Origin: CAZMNY01 sp964567745
Lineage (GTDB): Bacteria > Planctomycetota > Planctomycetia > Pirellulales > Pirellulaceae
Direction: 5' to 3'
DNA length: 64,000 bases
Assembly: GCA_964567745.1 (NCBI GenBank)
Contig: CAZMNY010000007.1
Span: forward strand, 124,001-188,000
A model generated the notes under the pieces. The model was given only the letters and a program-made list of their open reading frames with translations. It made no database searches and was not told the DNA's origin. Of the stretch, positions 42,275 to 49,541 are shown one piece after another (the stretch's first letter is position 1; each line of letters opens with the position of its first letter). The position numbers were made by a program, and so were the translations under genes.

Positions 42275-44509
42275 TCAATCATCGACTTCCGCCGACTCCG
42301 ACCTCGTCGGCTCCGACGTAGCCGAGTCATTGTCGGTGTCGCCGTCATCCCTGTCGTCGTCATCCCTGTGGTCGTTGTCGTTGTCGCTGTCGTCGTTGTC
42401 GCTGTCGCTGTCGTCGTTGTCGCTGTCGTCGGCGCAATCTGATGCGATCCAATCGAGCAACTCACGATAGTATTCGGTGGATCGACGCATCGTGAATCGA
42501 CCCATTCGGACGACCAGCCGCTCGGGCGCTGTCGATGGATGAAGCCACTCGCCTCCGTCAATGGAATATTCGCCGGAAAGATATCGTCCCTTGTCCGCCG
42601 TCGCTTCGCCTCTTGCCGCTCGCCAGATAACTTGGCACTCGCTACCTTCGGCAACCGCGATGGCCCGGATATGATTTTCATCGCCGAGCAGCAATAAATC
42701 GTCGGATTGCGTCCATTCCTCCGGAGGCGACTCAGCCCACTTGGGTTGAATTCCAGCGAACACAAAAAGAGGCTGTTCGACATCGTCGAGGAAATTGAGC
42801 AGAGCGAGGGAGGCCTGAATTTCCAGCTGCTGCGGTGGATTTGGGAGACGAGACGCGACCGCGGCGTTGCTTTGTTCTCGAAGCATTTTTTCCAACTGTT
42901 TTTCATCCGTTCGCAAGAACGCCGCGACGTTGCCGAGCAAGTCGGAATCGTCCGGATCACGTGGGGCGGTCGTCACGGCGAGTTGGACAAGCTGTTCTAG
43001 AAACGAGCCGGCGGTTGCGCTGTTGGGCTGTAGATCAGGCAGTTCGAAGAAATAGGCAGGGCTCTTATCCCATTCGGATCGCAGTGAATCCATTTGAGAT
43101 TGGTCGAGCGCCTGCATGCTTTTCGTTTCCGCAACGCGATTCCAAGCTTGTTCGGCTTCGAATTGTTTGATCTCGACGAGAAAGCCCATCAGCGAGCGGA
43201 CGGCGTCGATGGCCGCTTGCGGGTTTTCTTCATCTGTTTGCTCGTTGAGCTGAATACGAATGTCGAGTCGCTTTTCGGCCTCGGCCTGCCATGCCTTCAA
43301 TCGTTTTGGCGAGGCGGCGCCGAAAAACGCGTTCGCGAAGCGTTCGAGTCGGTGGGCCACCGCTTGCCGTTCGTCCGGCGTCAGCACATGGACGGCCTTG
43401 TACTGTTCCGCTCGGGCGCCGACGCCTTCCGCGATGCAGCGGTACAAAAAGACTCGATCAAACTCGCTTCGCAACGCCAGCGCGCCGATTTCTTGCAACG
43501 ACTGCGACAAACAACGATGGTTGACTGGCAAGGCCACCAGCAATTCGGTCAACTCAGCGGCGTAAATCCAATTCGCGTCGCGGTAGCGAAAACCGGCCCC
43601 GTAGAGGTTGGCGACTTCGTATCCGAGCACCCGAATCGTTTCGTTGAGCAGTGCGAGAACCTGACGATTGACGTACTTCGCCGTGATCTGTTTCGTCGCT
43701 CGACGGCTGACCTGTCCGGCCAACCACCAAGCGCCCATCGACACGGGATGGGCGCCGAGCGCTAGTCGTCCCAGGTAGTAAACTCCGTTGACGTAGCCCC
43801 AGTAAGGCTCGGCCTTGCGATAAACGCCATACGCGCCAACAGCGCGTCGGACATAGGCGTAGAGGTTTTCGATATTGTGTTTCTTGACGTCGCCAGGCAG
43901 TTGGTCGAGCAAGGTCAGCATCTGCAGACAGACTCGGCTGCTCGACCGCAGCACGTCTTCCATGTTGGTGTTCAGCAGCGGCTGATCGCTCAACTCCTGA
44001 TAGATCCCGGCCACCTCGTGGGCCAGCTGTTGGGCGTCGTCGCGGAGCAGTTTCATCGAGAAACGGCCGTCGGGCGCGTACTTGTTGGCCAGCACATCGT
44101 TGAATAGCTTTTCCGCCACTTTCGCCAACATCTCATTGAGTTGACGATCTTTCTCTGCCAGCTCGGAAAGCTCCGTGTCGCTTGGCGCCGACGCCAAATC
44201 GATCGGCTGCGGAAACTCCATCCACTCGTGATAGACGGCCAACCGGTTGGCAAGTTGTAGTTCGCGTTGATCGAGCCGAGATTGCTGCTCGAGGAATTCT
44301 GCTTGAACCTGATCCGAGAGCGTCTCTTGCGATGCATCGGAATGGAGCTTTCGCACGAGCGAGGCCGCCAACGACAACGATGCGGCGAACGACGCGGCAA
44401 GCAAGACATACGACCACACATTGAGCGTGGAATAGAAGATCAAGGAGACAACAATCGTCAAGACAATCAAGACTGCCGCCGGCAAAACGTAGACATATTG
44501 CTTACGCAT
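42275..44509 (-). CDS. Unrecognised membrane protein with Asp/Ser/Asn-rich C-terminal tail
   Basis: The 744-residue product begins with two membrane helices (YVYVLPAAVLIVLTIVVSLIFY and YVLLAASFAASLSLAASLV) and a likely coiled coil (DQVQAEFLEQQSRLDQRELQLANRL). The middle is mostly helical (SQSLQEIGALALRSEFDRVFLYRCIAEGVGARAEQYKAVHVLTPDERQAVAHRLERFANAFFG), with a hydrophobic part YWGYVNGVYYLGRLALGAHPVSMGAWWLAG. A beta-rich part near 590-690 (LEIQASLALLNFLDDVEQPLFVFAG...RYLSGEYSIDGGEWLH...RLVVRMGRF) precedes the tail DDSDNDDSDSDNDDSDNDN. I do not recognise a family. The tail is encoded by near-repeats of GTCGTT/GTCGCT (42336-42436), which could slip. It follows the Tad operon on the same strand but need not belong to it. 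Confidence 0.75.
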   Translation of the reverse strand: MRKQYVYVLPAAVLIVLTIVVSLIFYSTLNVWSYVLLAASFAASLSLAASLVRKLHSDASQETLSDQVQAEFLEQQSRLDQRELQLANRLAVYHEWMEFPQPIDLASAPSDTELSELAEKDRQLNEMLAKVAEKLFNDVLANKYAPDGRFSMKLLRDDAQQLAHEVAGIYQELSDQPLLNTNMEDVLRSSSRVCLQMLTLLDQLPGDVKKHNIENLYAYVRRAVGAYGVYRKAEPYWGYVNGVYYLGRLALGAHPVSMGAWWLAGQVSRRATKQITAKYVNRQVLALLNETIRVLGYEVANLYGAGFRYRDANWIYAAELTELLVALPVNHRCLSQSLQEIGALALRSEFDRVFLYRCIAEGVGARAEQYKAVHVLTPDERQAVAHRLERFANAFFGAASPKRLKAWQAEAEKRLDIRIQLNEQTDEENPQAAIDAVRSLMGFLVEIKQFEAEQAWNRVAETKSMQALDQSQMDSLRSEWDKSPAYFFELPDLQPNSATAGSFLEQLVQLAVTTAPRDPDDSDLLGNVAAFLRTDEKQLEKMLREQSNAAVASRLPNPPQQLEIQASLALLNFLDDVEQPLFVFAGIQPKWAESPPEEWTQSDDLLLLGDENHIRAIAVAEGSECQVIWRAARGEATADKGRYLSGEYSIDGGEWLHPSTAPERLVVRMGRFTMRRSTEYYRELLDWIASDCADDSDNDDSDSDNDDSDNDNDHRDDDDRDDGDTDNDSATSEPTRSESAEVDD
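42336..42436. repeat. Degenerate hexanucleotide simple-sequence repeat
   Basis: Near-tandem GTCGTT, GTCGCT and GTCATC units encode the Asp/Ser/Asn tail of the overlapping gene. The repeat is degenerate and multiple-of-three, so slippage would change tail length without breaking the frame. Confidence 0.6.
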
Positions 44510-44610
44510 ACAGGCCCGATTTCTTGCTGGTTGTCGGCATCGAGTGCCGTGTCTGAATGGCGTTGAGTCAAATAGGCCGACGCCGCCGAACGCTCGCCGC
44601 TATCGAATCG

Positions 44611-45912
44611 CTAGCGATGGATCGTGCATCGCGTCGCCTTGATCTTGAGTCGTTGCTTCGAAAACTGCTTCTCACCGGCCTCGGTCACTTTCGCACCATG
44701 AAGAAACACCGTCCTCAGCTTGGGCAGGTCGACAAGCGACAAAAGACCTTCATTTCCAACGGTGGTTTTGGACAACCAGAGAGTTTTCAGGTTTCGCAAA
44801 CCAGTCAATCCTTGCACCATCTGGTCATCGACACCGGTTTCCTCGAGCCCCAGAATTGTCAGGTTCGTGAGTTTCGCAATCTGTTGCATCGACGCCGCGT
44901 CGAGCTTGACGCGTTTGAGCGACAAATAAGACAGCGCCGGCAATTGCTGTAGGTCCGCGATTCCGGGGCCATTGACATGAGACTCCTCAAGATAGAGCCG
45001 CTGAAGTTTCTTTAGAGTTGCTACTCGAGCGAACGTCTTGTCGGTGACTTTCGTCTTGCTGAGCCAGAGGTGAGTCAAGTTGGTCAATTGGGCCAGGTGC
45101 TCTGCCGAGCCGTCGCCGATGTTTGTTCCGTCGAGGCCGAGGCTCTCTAATTGTTCGAATTGGCTGACTTGCTTCATCGCTTCGTCATCGATGGCGAGTC
45201 CCTCCAACGAAAGATATTTTAGGTTCGGCAGACCCTCCAAGTGGGCGATACCTTGGTTGCTCACTTTCGTTTGCCCGAGGTAGAGGTACTCGAGACTTCC
45301 CAGTCGGTTGAGTACGGGCGTCGATGCGTTGGTGACGCCGGAGTGTTCGAGCGACAGCCAGTTGAGGCTTTTCAGCAGCGTCAGCAATTCAACGCCTTCG
45401 TCGCCGCCACTCCACTTCGACGTTAATGCGACGCGCATCACCGGCCCATTGCGCGAATAGCTCGTGCGAACGTTTGCGCCCAATCGCCGAAGCTCATCGA
45501 CCGCTCGACTGGCGATCAGATCGCTGCGCATGCTAAGAATATCGAGCGCTCGCGCGGCCACTCGTCGTTCATCGGATTGGGCCAATCGAATCAGCGCCGC
45601 GGAGGCGGCTGTCTCCTCGGACTTTACGCCAGACGAGGCAAATTCCTGAAGCAGATGAAACGCTCGGTAGGAAGCTTCTCGGCTCGACGTCTCAGCGGCA
45701 TGCGCAATCAAACCCACGGCCTTCGCGCCGGCTTTGCGCAGCGAACGAGTTGCTCTGCTGCGTACGGCATACTTTTCGTGATTCAGGTCGCGGCTCCAGG
45801 CCTCAAGTTGACTCATCGCCGCGTCCGCGTTGTCCGCGCTGCGAACCGGATTCTCGGCGGCGAAGAACGTCGCGAGCGCGAGCACGATGATGGCGGGAAC
45901 TGGACGGATCAC
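44611..45912 (-). CDS. Exported leucine-rich-repeat protein
   Basis: The 433-residue protein starts with GTG at 45912 and a signal peptide (MIRPVPAIIVLALATFFAAENPVRS). Residues ~30-150 form a helical HEAT-like region (MSQLEAWSRDLNHEKYAVRSRATRSLRKAG...SSREASYRAFHLLQEFA). From about 180 to 420 at least nine leucine-rich repeats follow, with the pattern L-x-x-L-x-x-L-x-L-x-x-T-x-V-x-x (YLYLGQTKVSNQGIAHLEGLPNL, YLSLEGLAIDDEAMKQVSQFEQL, HLWLSKTKVTDKTFARVATLKKL). These bacterial LRRs, with the IxDxxxxxL phrase, are common in planctomycete exported proteins and presumably bind proteins or glycans. No catalytic domain is seen. The second LRR protein here (51039) is unrelated in its N-terminal half. 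Confidence 0.85.
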   Translation of the reverse strand: MIRPVPAIIVLALATFFAAENPVRSADNADAAMSQLEAWSRDLNHEKYAVRSRATRSLRKAGAKAVGLIAHAAETSSREASYRAFHLLQEFASSGVKSEETAASAALIRLAQSDERRVAARALDILSMRSDLIASRAVDELRRLGANVRTSYSRNGPVMRVALTSKWSGGDEGVELLTLLKSLNWLSLEHSGVTNASTPVLNRLGSLEYLYLGQTKVSNQGIAHLEGLPNLKYLSLEGLAIDDEAMKQVSQFEQLESLGLDGTNIGDGSAEHLAQLTNLTHLWLSKTKVTDKTFARVATLKKLQRLYLEESHVNGPGIADLQQLPALSYLSLKRVKLDAASMQQIAKLTNLTILGLEETGVDDQMVQGLTGLRNLKTLWLSKTTVGNEGLLSLVDLPKLRTVFLHGAKVTEAGEKQFSKQRLKIKATRCTIHR

Positions 45913-45939
45913 TAACGGCTCCTCAGTAGTCTCATGACG

Positions 45940-46140
45940 CTAACGAAAACCGCATGAACTGACGGTTTGACTGTTGGCGGCGGTCGCGGAGGGCACCAGC
46001 CAAAACTGCGACGCCTCTCGTATCGTAAGGATAGACCAATCGCCGCCCAGCGACCAGGATTTGATCATCCAACGAGGGTCCAAATGGTCGAGATCCCAGG
46101 GGTCGTTCGACAGTAAAACCGGCGCAATCGTCTCGGGCAA
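45940..46140 (-). pseudogene. Possible coding remnant, unknown family
   Basis: A 66-residue frame from TTG 46140 reads VLLSNDPWDLDHLDPRWM and then SWSLGGDWSILTIREASQF. The aromatic, well-composed text looks more protein-like than chance frames nearby, but there is no good start and a stop lies just upstream. I treat it as a likely truncated relic in a decaying region (45913-46639), with low certainty. Confidence 0.25.
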
Positions 46141-46269
46141 TTCCCTTCATCCTCACGACCGGCGCCATCCTCGCACACAATTCGTCTTGCCACCATCGGC
46201 GACGACCAACTCGGTCGGACGCCCATCGCCCCGCGATGACTGAGGACGCGACAGTTCCCCGTCGCTCGG

Positions 46270-46330
46270 GAATATCGAATATTGAATATCGAACAAGGAA
46301 GGAAGAAGGGAACGAAGGGAAGAAGGAAAG
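46270..46330 (+). repeat. Dispersed repeat family C, copy 1
   Basis: GAATATCGAATATTGAATATC followed by GAACAAGGAAGGAAGAAGGG. Related units occur at 46557-46596 and 48453-48490. The internal AATATCGAATATTGAATATCG shows local tandem duplication. Confidence 0.6.
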
Positions 46331-46439
46331 CTAGTGCCGCGTCAACTCCAAAAATGGGGGTTGGCTTCGGCGTAACTTGACTTGGCGGCGTGCGATACAA
46401 ACACTGGGATCCTAATTCTTAGTGTTGACGCTGCACTAG
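46331..46439. mobile_element. MITE-like inverted-repeat element 1
   Basis: CTAGTGCCGCGTCAAC at 46331-46346 and GTTGACGCTGCACTAG at 46424-46439 are near-perfect terminal inverted repeats (14 of 16) around a 109-bp element with no ORF. Reversed, its interior aligns with the element at 47796-47902 (CTAGTGC..GCGT, then GAATTAGGATC against GAATTGGGATC). It may be a non-autonomous transposon mobilised by an absent transposase. Confidence 0.6.
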
Positions 46440-46499
46440 TCTCGGTGTCCGTTCTCCTCGTCCTTATTTCTCCGCGTGCCCCCCTTTCTTTCGTCGCCC

Positions 46500-46550
46500 A
46501 GAAGAAAAGGCCTCACGCGAAGGCGCGGAGAGCGCGGAGACGGGCTCGGG
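46500..46550 (+). repeat. Dispersed GC-rich intergenic repeat
   Basis: CCTCACGCGAAGGCGCGGAG (about 46511-46530) and neighbouring AGCGCGGAGACGGGC resemble the housekeeping CTCACGC-AAGGCGC-GAG repeat common in planctomycete intergenic DNA. Only one copy is seen here, so the repeat status rests on prior familiarity. Confidence 0.35.
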
Positions 46551-46556
46551 AAGAAG

Positions 46557-46596
46557 CGAATATTGAACAAGGATCGAAGAAGGAAAGGACAGAAGG
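46557..46596 (+). repeat. Dispersed repeat family C, copy 2
   Basis: CGAATATTGAACAAGGATCG followed by AAGAAGGAAAGGACAGAAGG, matching 46270-46330 and 48453-48490. It ends about 45 bases upstream of the enolase-superfamily gene's ATG. Confidence 0.55.
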
Positions 46597-46639
46597 TGGT
46601 CGCTTGCGGTTGTTCGTCGCAACTGCGAAAAAAGAGACT

Positions 46640-47761
46640 ATGAAAATCCAACAGATACGGACACATCGGCTGCTCGGCGGAACGGTTGATGGCGGTTGGC
46701 CGGAAGGGCACAAACCGGAAGACGACTTACACGCGATCGTCGAGGTCATCACCGACAACGATCTAAGCGGCATCGGCAGCGTGTTCACCAACTCCGCCTT
46801 GGTCGAAGCCGGAGTGGAGACGCTCAAGCAACACTGGCTCGGCGAACGGGCGGACGAACCGGAACGGCTCAGCGAGAAGCTGAGGCAAAGCGCGTTTTGG
46901 CAGGGACGCGGCGGGACGTTGGAGCATGTGATTTCGGGAATCGACATCGCTCTTTGGGACGTCTTCGGAAAATCATGCGGCCAACCAGTATCACGATTGC
47001 TGGGCGGTCGCTATCGAGAGTCGATCAAGCCCTACGCCTCCGTCTTGTTTGACGAACCCGATGTATTGGCCGAACGGGTGAAGTCGGTCGCGTCGCGAGG
47101 ATTTCGCGCGATCAAATTGGGCTGGCGACCTTTCGGCCGACGGGACTCCCAATTCGACGAGCTGTTGGTTCGAACAGCGCGGGAAGCTGTCGGCACCGAC
47201 GTCGAGCTGATGGTGGACGCGGGCGGCAGCGAACAGTTTTGGCCGCACGGCTACAAATGGGCTCTGCGAACTTCACACATGCTCGCCGAATACGACATTC
47301 GTTGGTTTGAAGAGCCGTTGCCTCCGGATGACCTGGCTGGTTTCAAACGACTTCGCACACACGCCCGCGTCCCGATCGCCGGAGGTGAGGTACTCACGCG
47401 TCGGCAGAGTTTTCAAGCCTGGCTTGAAGGCGGCGCGTTCGACATTGTGCAGCCCGACGCGACCAAGTGCGGCGGACTGAGCGAAGCGCGACGAATCGCC
47501 TGGATGGCGCAAGAACACAACATCCAGTTTGTGAGCCACGGTTGGAACACGGCTGTCGGTCTGGCTGCCGATCTGCATTTGGCCGCCGCCATTCCAGTCG
47601 CTCTCTACGTCGAGTATCTCACGCCGGCGCCTTATATCGATGAGATCATTGAAAGTGAGTTCGAGCTGGACGAACAGGGAATGCTCGCCATCCCCGATCG
47701 ACCTGGACTCGGCATCGAACTCGATCGAGAAGCCATGGCTCGATTCGCCAATCCGGCCTAG
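46640..47761 (+). CDS. Enolase-superfamily dehydratase/racemase (mandelate racemase/muconate-lactonising type)
   Basis: The 373-residue protein starts at ATG 46640 (MKIQQIRTHRLLGGTVDGGW); an upstream frame extension crosses repeat DNA and is rejected. The N-terminal capping domain includes WQGRGGTLEHVISGIDIALWDVFGK. The TIM-barrel has Lys159 (AIKLGW), metal ligands near Asp193 (MVDAGG), Glu224/225 (WFEEPL) and Glu250 (AGGEV), an Asp in QPDATKCGG, and His300 (FVSHGW) as second acid/base. That ligand set and the K-x-G plus H pair match the mandelate-racemase-like subgroup, which includes sugar-acid dehydratases and racemases. The substrate is not predictable. It is flanked on both sides by related MITE-like elements, suggesting a recently rearranged locus. 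Confidence 0.87.
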   Translation: MKIQQIRTHRLLGGTVDGGWPEGHKPEDDLHAIVEVITDNDLSGIGSVFTNSALVEAGVETLKQHWLGERADEPERLSEKLRQSAFWQGRGGTLEHVISGIDIALWDVFGKSCGQPVSRLLGGRYRESIKPYASVLFDEPDVLAERVKSVASRGFRAIKLGWRPFGRRDSQFDELLVRTAREAVGTDVELMVDAGGSEQFWPHGYKWALRTSHMLAEYDIRWFEEPLPPDDLAGFKRLRTHARVPIAGGEVLTRRQSFQAWLEGGAFDIVQPDATKCGGLSEARRIAWMAQEHNIQFVSHGWNTAVGLAADLHLAAAIPVALYVEYLTPAPYIDEIIESEFELDEQGMLAIPDRPGLGIELDREAMARFANPA

Positions 47762-47795
47762 CGCTGAGATCTGCACTGAGATCTGCGATTCGAGA

Positions 47796-47902
47796 CTAGT
47801 GCTGTGTTACAGCTTGGAATTGGGATCGACAATTCGTTTGGTCAACGCCCGCCACGGCGAATCGGGTGCGCCACCTCAAACTAAGGCGTAACGCAGCACT
47901 AG
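47796..47902. mobile_element. MITE-like inverted-repeat element 2
   Basis: CTAGTGCTGTGTTAC at 47796-47810 and GTAACGCAGCACTAG at 47888-47902 are terminal inverted repeats (14 of 15) of a 107-bp element without an ORF, related to the element at 46331-46439 in opposite orientation. The end CTAG supplies the stop codon of the adjacent Fe-S fragment. Confidence 0.65.
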
Positions 47903-48048
47903 CGTTCCGCGTTGGTCGGTTGGCCGGAATTGTACGATGGTTCAAGCTGCACAAGCACAGGCGGCCGTTTCTTCTCGGCAAACGACAACGCGGCGGTCGG
48001 GCAAGCGGCGATACAGTCGTCGGCCACTTTCGTCAGCGCGTCATCCAT
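47899..48048 (-). pseudogene. Truncated iron-sulphur (ferredoxin-like) fragment
   Basis: From ATG 48048 (SD-like GAAGGG just upstream) a 49-residue frame contains ADDCIAACPTAALSFAEKK, the second-cluster CxxxCP pattern of a ferredoxin or NuoG/FdhA Fe-S domain, but the first Cys group and the rest of the protein are missing. The stop codon TAG is made by the CTAG end of the MITE-like element (47896-47902). It follows the NuoE-type gene by 7 bases. I read it as the surviving piece of an Fe-S subunit cut off by the element. Confidence 0.6.
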
Positions 48049-48055
48049 TGTCCCT

Positions 48056-48511
48056 TCAAACGGGGCCGAACTCCTTTAAGACTCGCGGGACTTTTTGCGA
48101 CGAGACACAACCAAGAGTTGCTTCGTCGATTTGTACGACTGGACCCAGCGTGCAGCAGCCGAGGCATGTGACTTCTTGAACCGTGAATTCATTGTCCGTC
48201 GTCGTGTCTTCATTGTGAGCGATTTCAAGCGTGTGGCGGACGGCGTCCTCGACCAGGTTCGCTCCCTTCACATGGCAGGCCGTCCCCGTGCAGACATTGA
48301 TCATGTGCCGACCGACCGGTCGATGGCGAAAATGGTCGTAGAAAGTAGAAACGCCCATGATCGACGCGGGAGTGATCTCCGTCAGCTCACAGACCTGCCG
48401 CAACGCCTCTTTGGGCAAGTAGCGATATTGGTTTTGCACTGCCTGAAGAATTGGAATATCGAACAAGGAATGAAGAAGGACGACAGGAAACAGAGTGCTA
48501 CAAGTGTTCAT
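48056..48511 (-). CDS. NuoE-type 2Fe-2S thioredoxin-like subunit, N-terminus replaced by a repeat
   Basis: The 151-residue frame holds the NuoE/HoxE/FdsG fold: ILQAVQNQYRYLPKEALRQVCELTEITPASIMGVSTFYDHF, the first Cys pair in NVCTGTACHVKGA and the second in VTCLGCCTLGPVVQIDEATLG. These four Cys bind a 2Fe-2S cluster that passes electrons from NADH-linked dehydrogenases. The first ~20 residues (MNTCSTLFPVVLLHSLFDIP) are encoded by repeat family C DNA (48453-48490) and do not resemble NuoE, so the true N-terminal helices are lost. No NuoF, NuoG, formate dehydrogenase or hydrogenase catalytic gene is next to it. The gene is probably a relic, although the core is still intact. Confidence 0.6.
   Translation of the reverse strand: MNTCSTLFPVVLLHSLFDIPILQAVQNQYRYLPKEALRQVCELTEITPASIMGVSTFYDHFRHRPVGRHMINVCTGTACHVKGANLVEDAVRHTLEIAHNEDTTTDNEFTVQEVTCLGCCTLGPVVQIDEATLGCVSSQKVPRVLKEFGPV
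48453..48490 (+). repeat. Dispersed repeat family C, copy 3
   Basis: GGAATATCGAACAAGGAATG followed by AAGAAGGACGACAGG. It lies inside the 5' end of the NuoE-type frame and replaces its normal N-terminus. Confidence 0.6.
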
Positions 48512-48548
48512 CAGAACGACAACTGCGGCAGGATGCCCCCGCCCTCAA

Positions 48549-48579
48549 TCGTTTAACCCGTCGCCGCAGGCAAGGCCGC
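48549..48579 (+). repeat. Dispersed repeat family B, partial copy 1
   Basis: CGTTTAACCCGTCGCCGCAG then GCAAGGC, related to copies at 55881-55926, 56223-56263, 56327-56370 and 58264-58310. The ~135-bp spacer also has two direct repeats of CTGCGGCAGGATGCCCC (about 48522 and 48600). Confidence 0.5.
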
Positions 48580-48647
48580 GTCTAAACGCACTGCAACTCC
48601 ACTGCGGCAGGATGCCCCAGCCACGGACCTCAATCGTTTGCCGTTCT

Positions 48648-49427
48648 TTAATCGTCGATGAGGGACGGATCTTTGTCGGTTGAATTGTCAGCAACTTGAT
48701 CTTCGTCGATGTCGTCCTCTGATTCGTCTTCGGATGCGTTGCCGGTTTGCGAGTCGTGTCGTTGGCGAAAGTTCTCGATGCGAGTGTTGAATGCGATGTC
48801 GGCAAGCCGGTTTGAGGCCCAACGGGTGAAGATGGCGCCAAACGTCCCGACGGTGAGCATGACGAAGAAGCCGATTCCGACGTAGAAGATCGGACTGATG
48901 CGAAGAATGTTGCCTCGCCAGTCGATGCCAGACTGGTTCGCCATGATGGTCGAGAAAACTCCGCAGCCCCCGATAAACAGCATCCAGTGAGAGAGATAGC
49001 CGATCGGCGTCCAGACGACCAAAAAGGTAAATCGCCGCCTCCCCGAATCGACTCGAGCCGCATTCAGCATCCAAGCGCTGTCGCACCACCACCAGGTAGT
49101 TATGCTGGCGATGACAATCATCAGTGCCGCCGTGGCGACCGAGTCGAGCGGTTCGTTCCACTCCAAGGTGCGCAATTCAAATCCCGGTCTGCGGGAAAAC
49201 GCAAGTGACGTGGCGGCGGCGAACTGCAGCAAGACCATCAGCGCGACCAAGTCGCTCAGCTGATATCGTCTCTGCATCTTCTTCGCACGAGCTTCGATCA
49301 GCAGCGGGCCGAATGTCATCGACCGCGCTGCGAGCGAGACGACGATCAGCAAACCGATGACGGCCAGCAGACCTGGCAGCACAGCAAACAGGCGATGCCA
49401 TTGAAACTCGGCGACGGCATCGATCAT
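48648..49427 (-). CDS. Membrane protein of unknown function with acidic tail
   Basis: The 259-residue protein starts MIDAVAEFQWHRLFAVLPG; GAGG about eight bases upstream supports ATG 49427 over a start at 49454. It has about five membrane helices (LLAVIGLLIVVSLAA; LVALMVLLQFAAATSLA; VATAALMIVIASITTWWW; FLVVWTPIGYLSHWMLFIGGCGVFS; ISPIFYVGIGFFVMLTVGTFGAI) and an acidic, Asp/Glu-rich cytoplasmic tail (DESEDDIDEDQVADNSTDKDPS). No named family is recognised. It is divergent from the RarA gene, with only about 110 bases between the two starts. Confidence 0.7.
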   Translation of the reverse strand: MIDAVAEFQWHRLFAVLPGLLAVIGLLIVVSLAARSMTFGPLLIEARAKKMQRRYQLSDLVALMVLLQFAAATSLAFSRRPGFELRTLEWNEPLDSVATAALMIVIASITTWWWCDSAWMLNAARVDSGRRRFTFLVVWTPIGYLSHWMLFIGGCGVFSTIMANQSGIDWRGNILRISPIFYVGIGFFVMLTVGTFGAIFTRWASNRLADIAFNTRIENFRQRHDSQTGNASEDESEDDIDEDQVADNSTDKDPSLIDD

Positions 49428-49541
49428 TGAGCGATCCTCGTAATGCTGCTCCAATATGCAGTCAGAGAGTTGAGCGTATTTCGACGTCCTGACAACTCTC
49501 CATCATCCTATTCGGAATCTTCCTATTCGGAAAATACTTTC

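Noticed and set aside
42336..42436. Regular repeats resembling a CRISPR-like array
   Set aside because: The units are six bases without spacers and lie within a coding frame; no cas genes are nearby.
42238..42960. Minus-strand frame with poly-Thr/Ala tail
   Set aside because: A frame-shifted reading of the Asp/Ser/Asn tail repeat of the 744-residue protein.
46382..46639. Upstream extension of the enolase-superfamily frame
   Set aside because: It reads through the MITE-like element and dispersed repeats and does not resemble the family N-terminus.
49443..49541. Upstream extension of the RarA frame (from 49443)
   Set aside because: The family begins at MSSLFEK; the added residues are unlike RarA and the upstream DNA is a promoter-sized gap with a duplicated CCTATTCGGAA segment.
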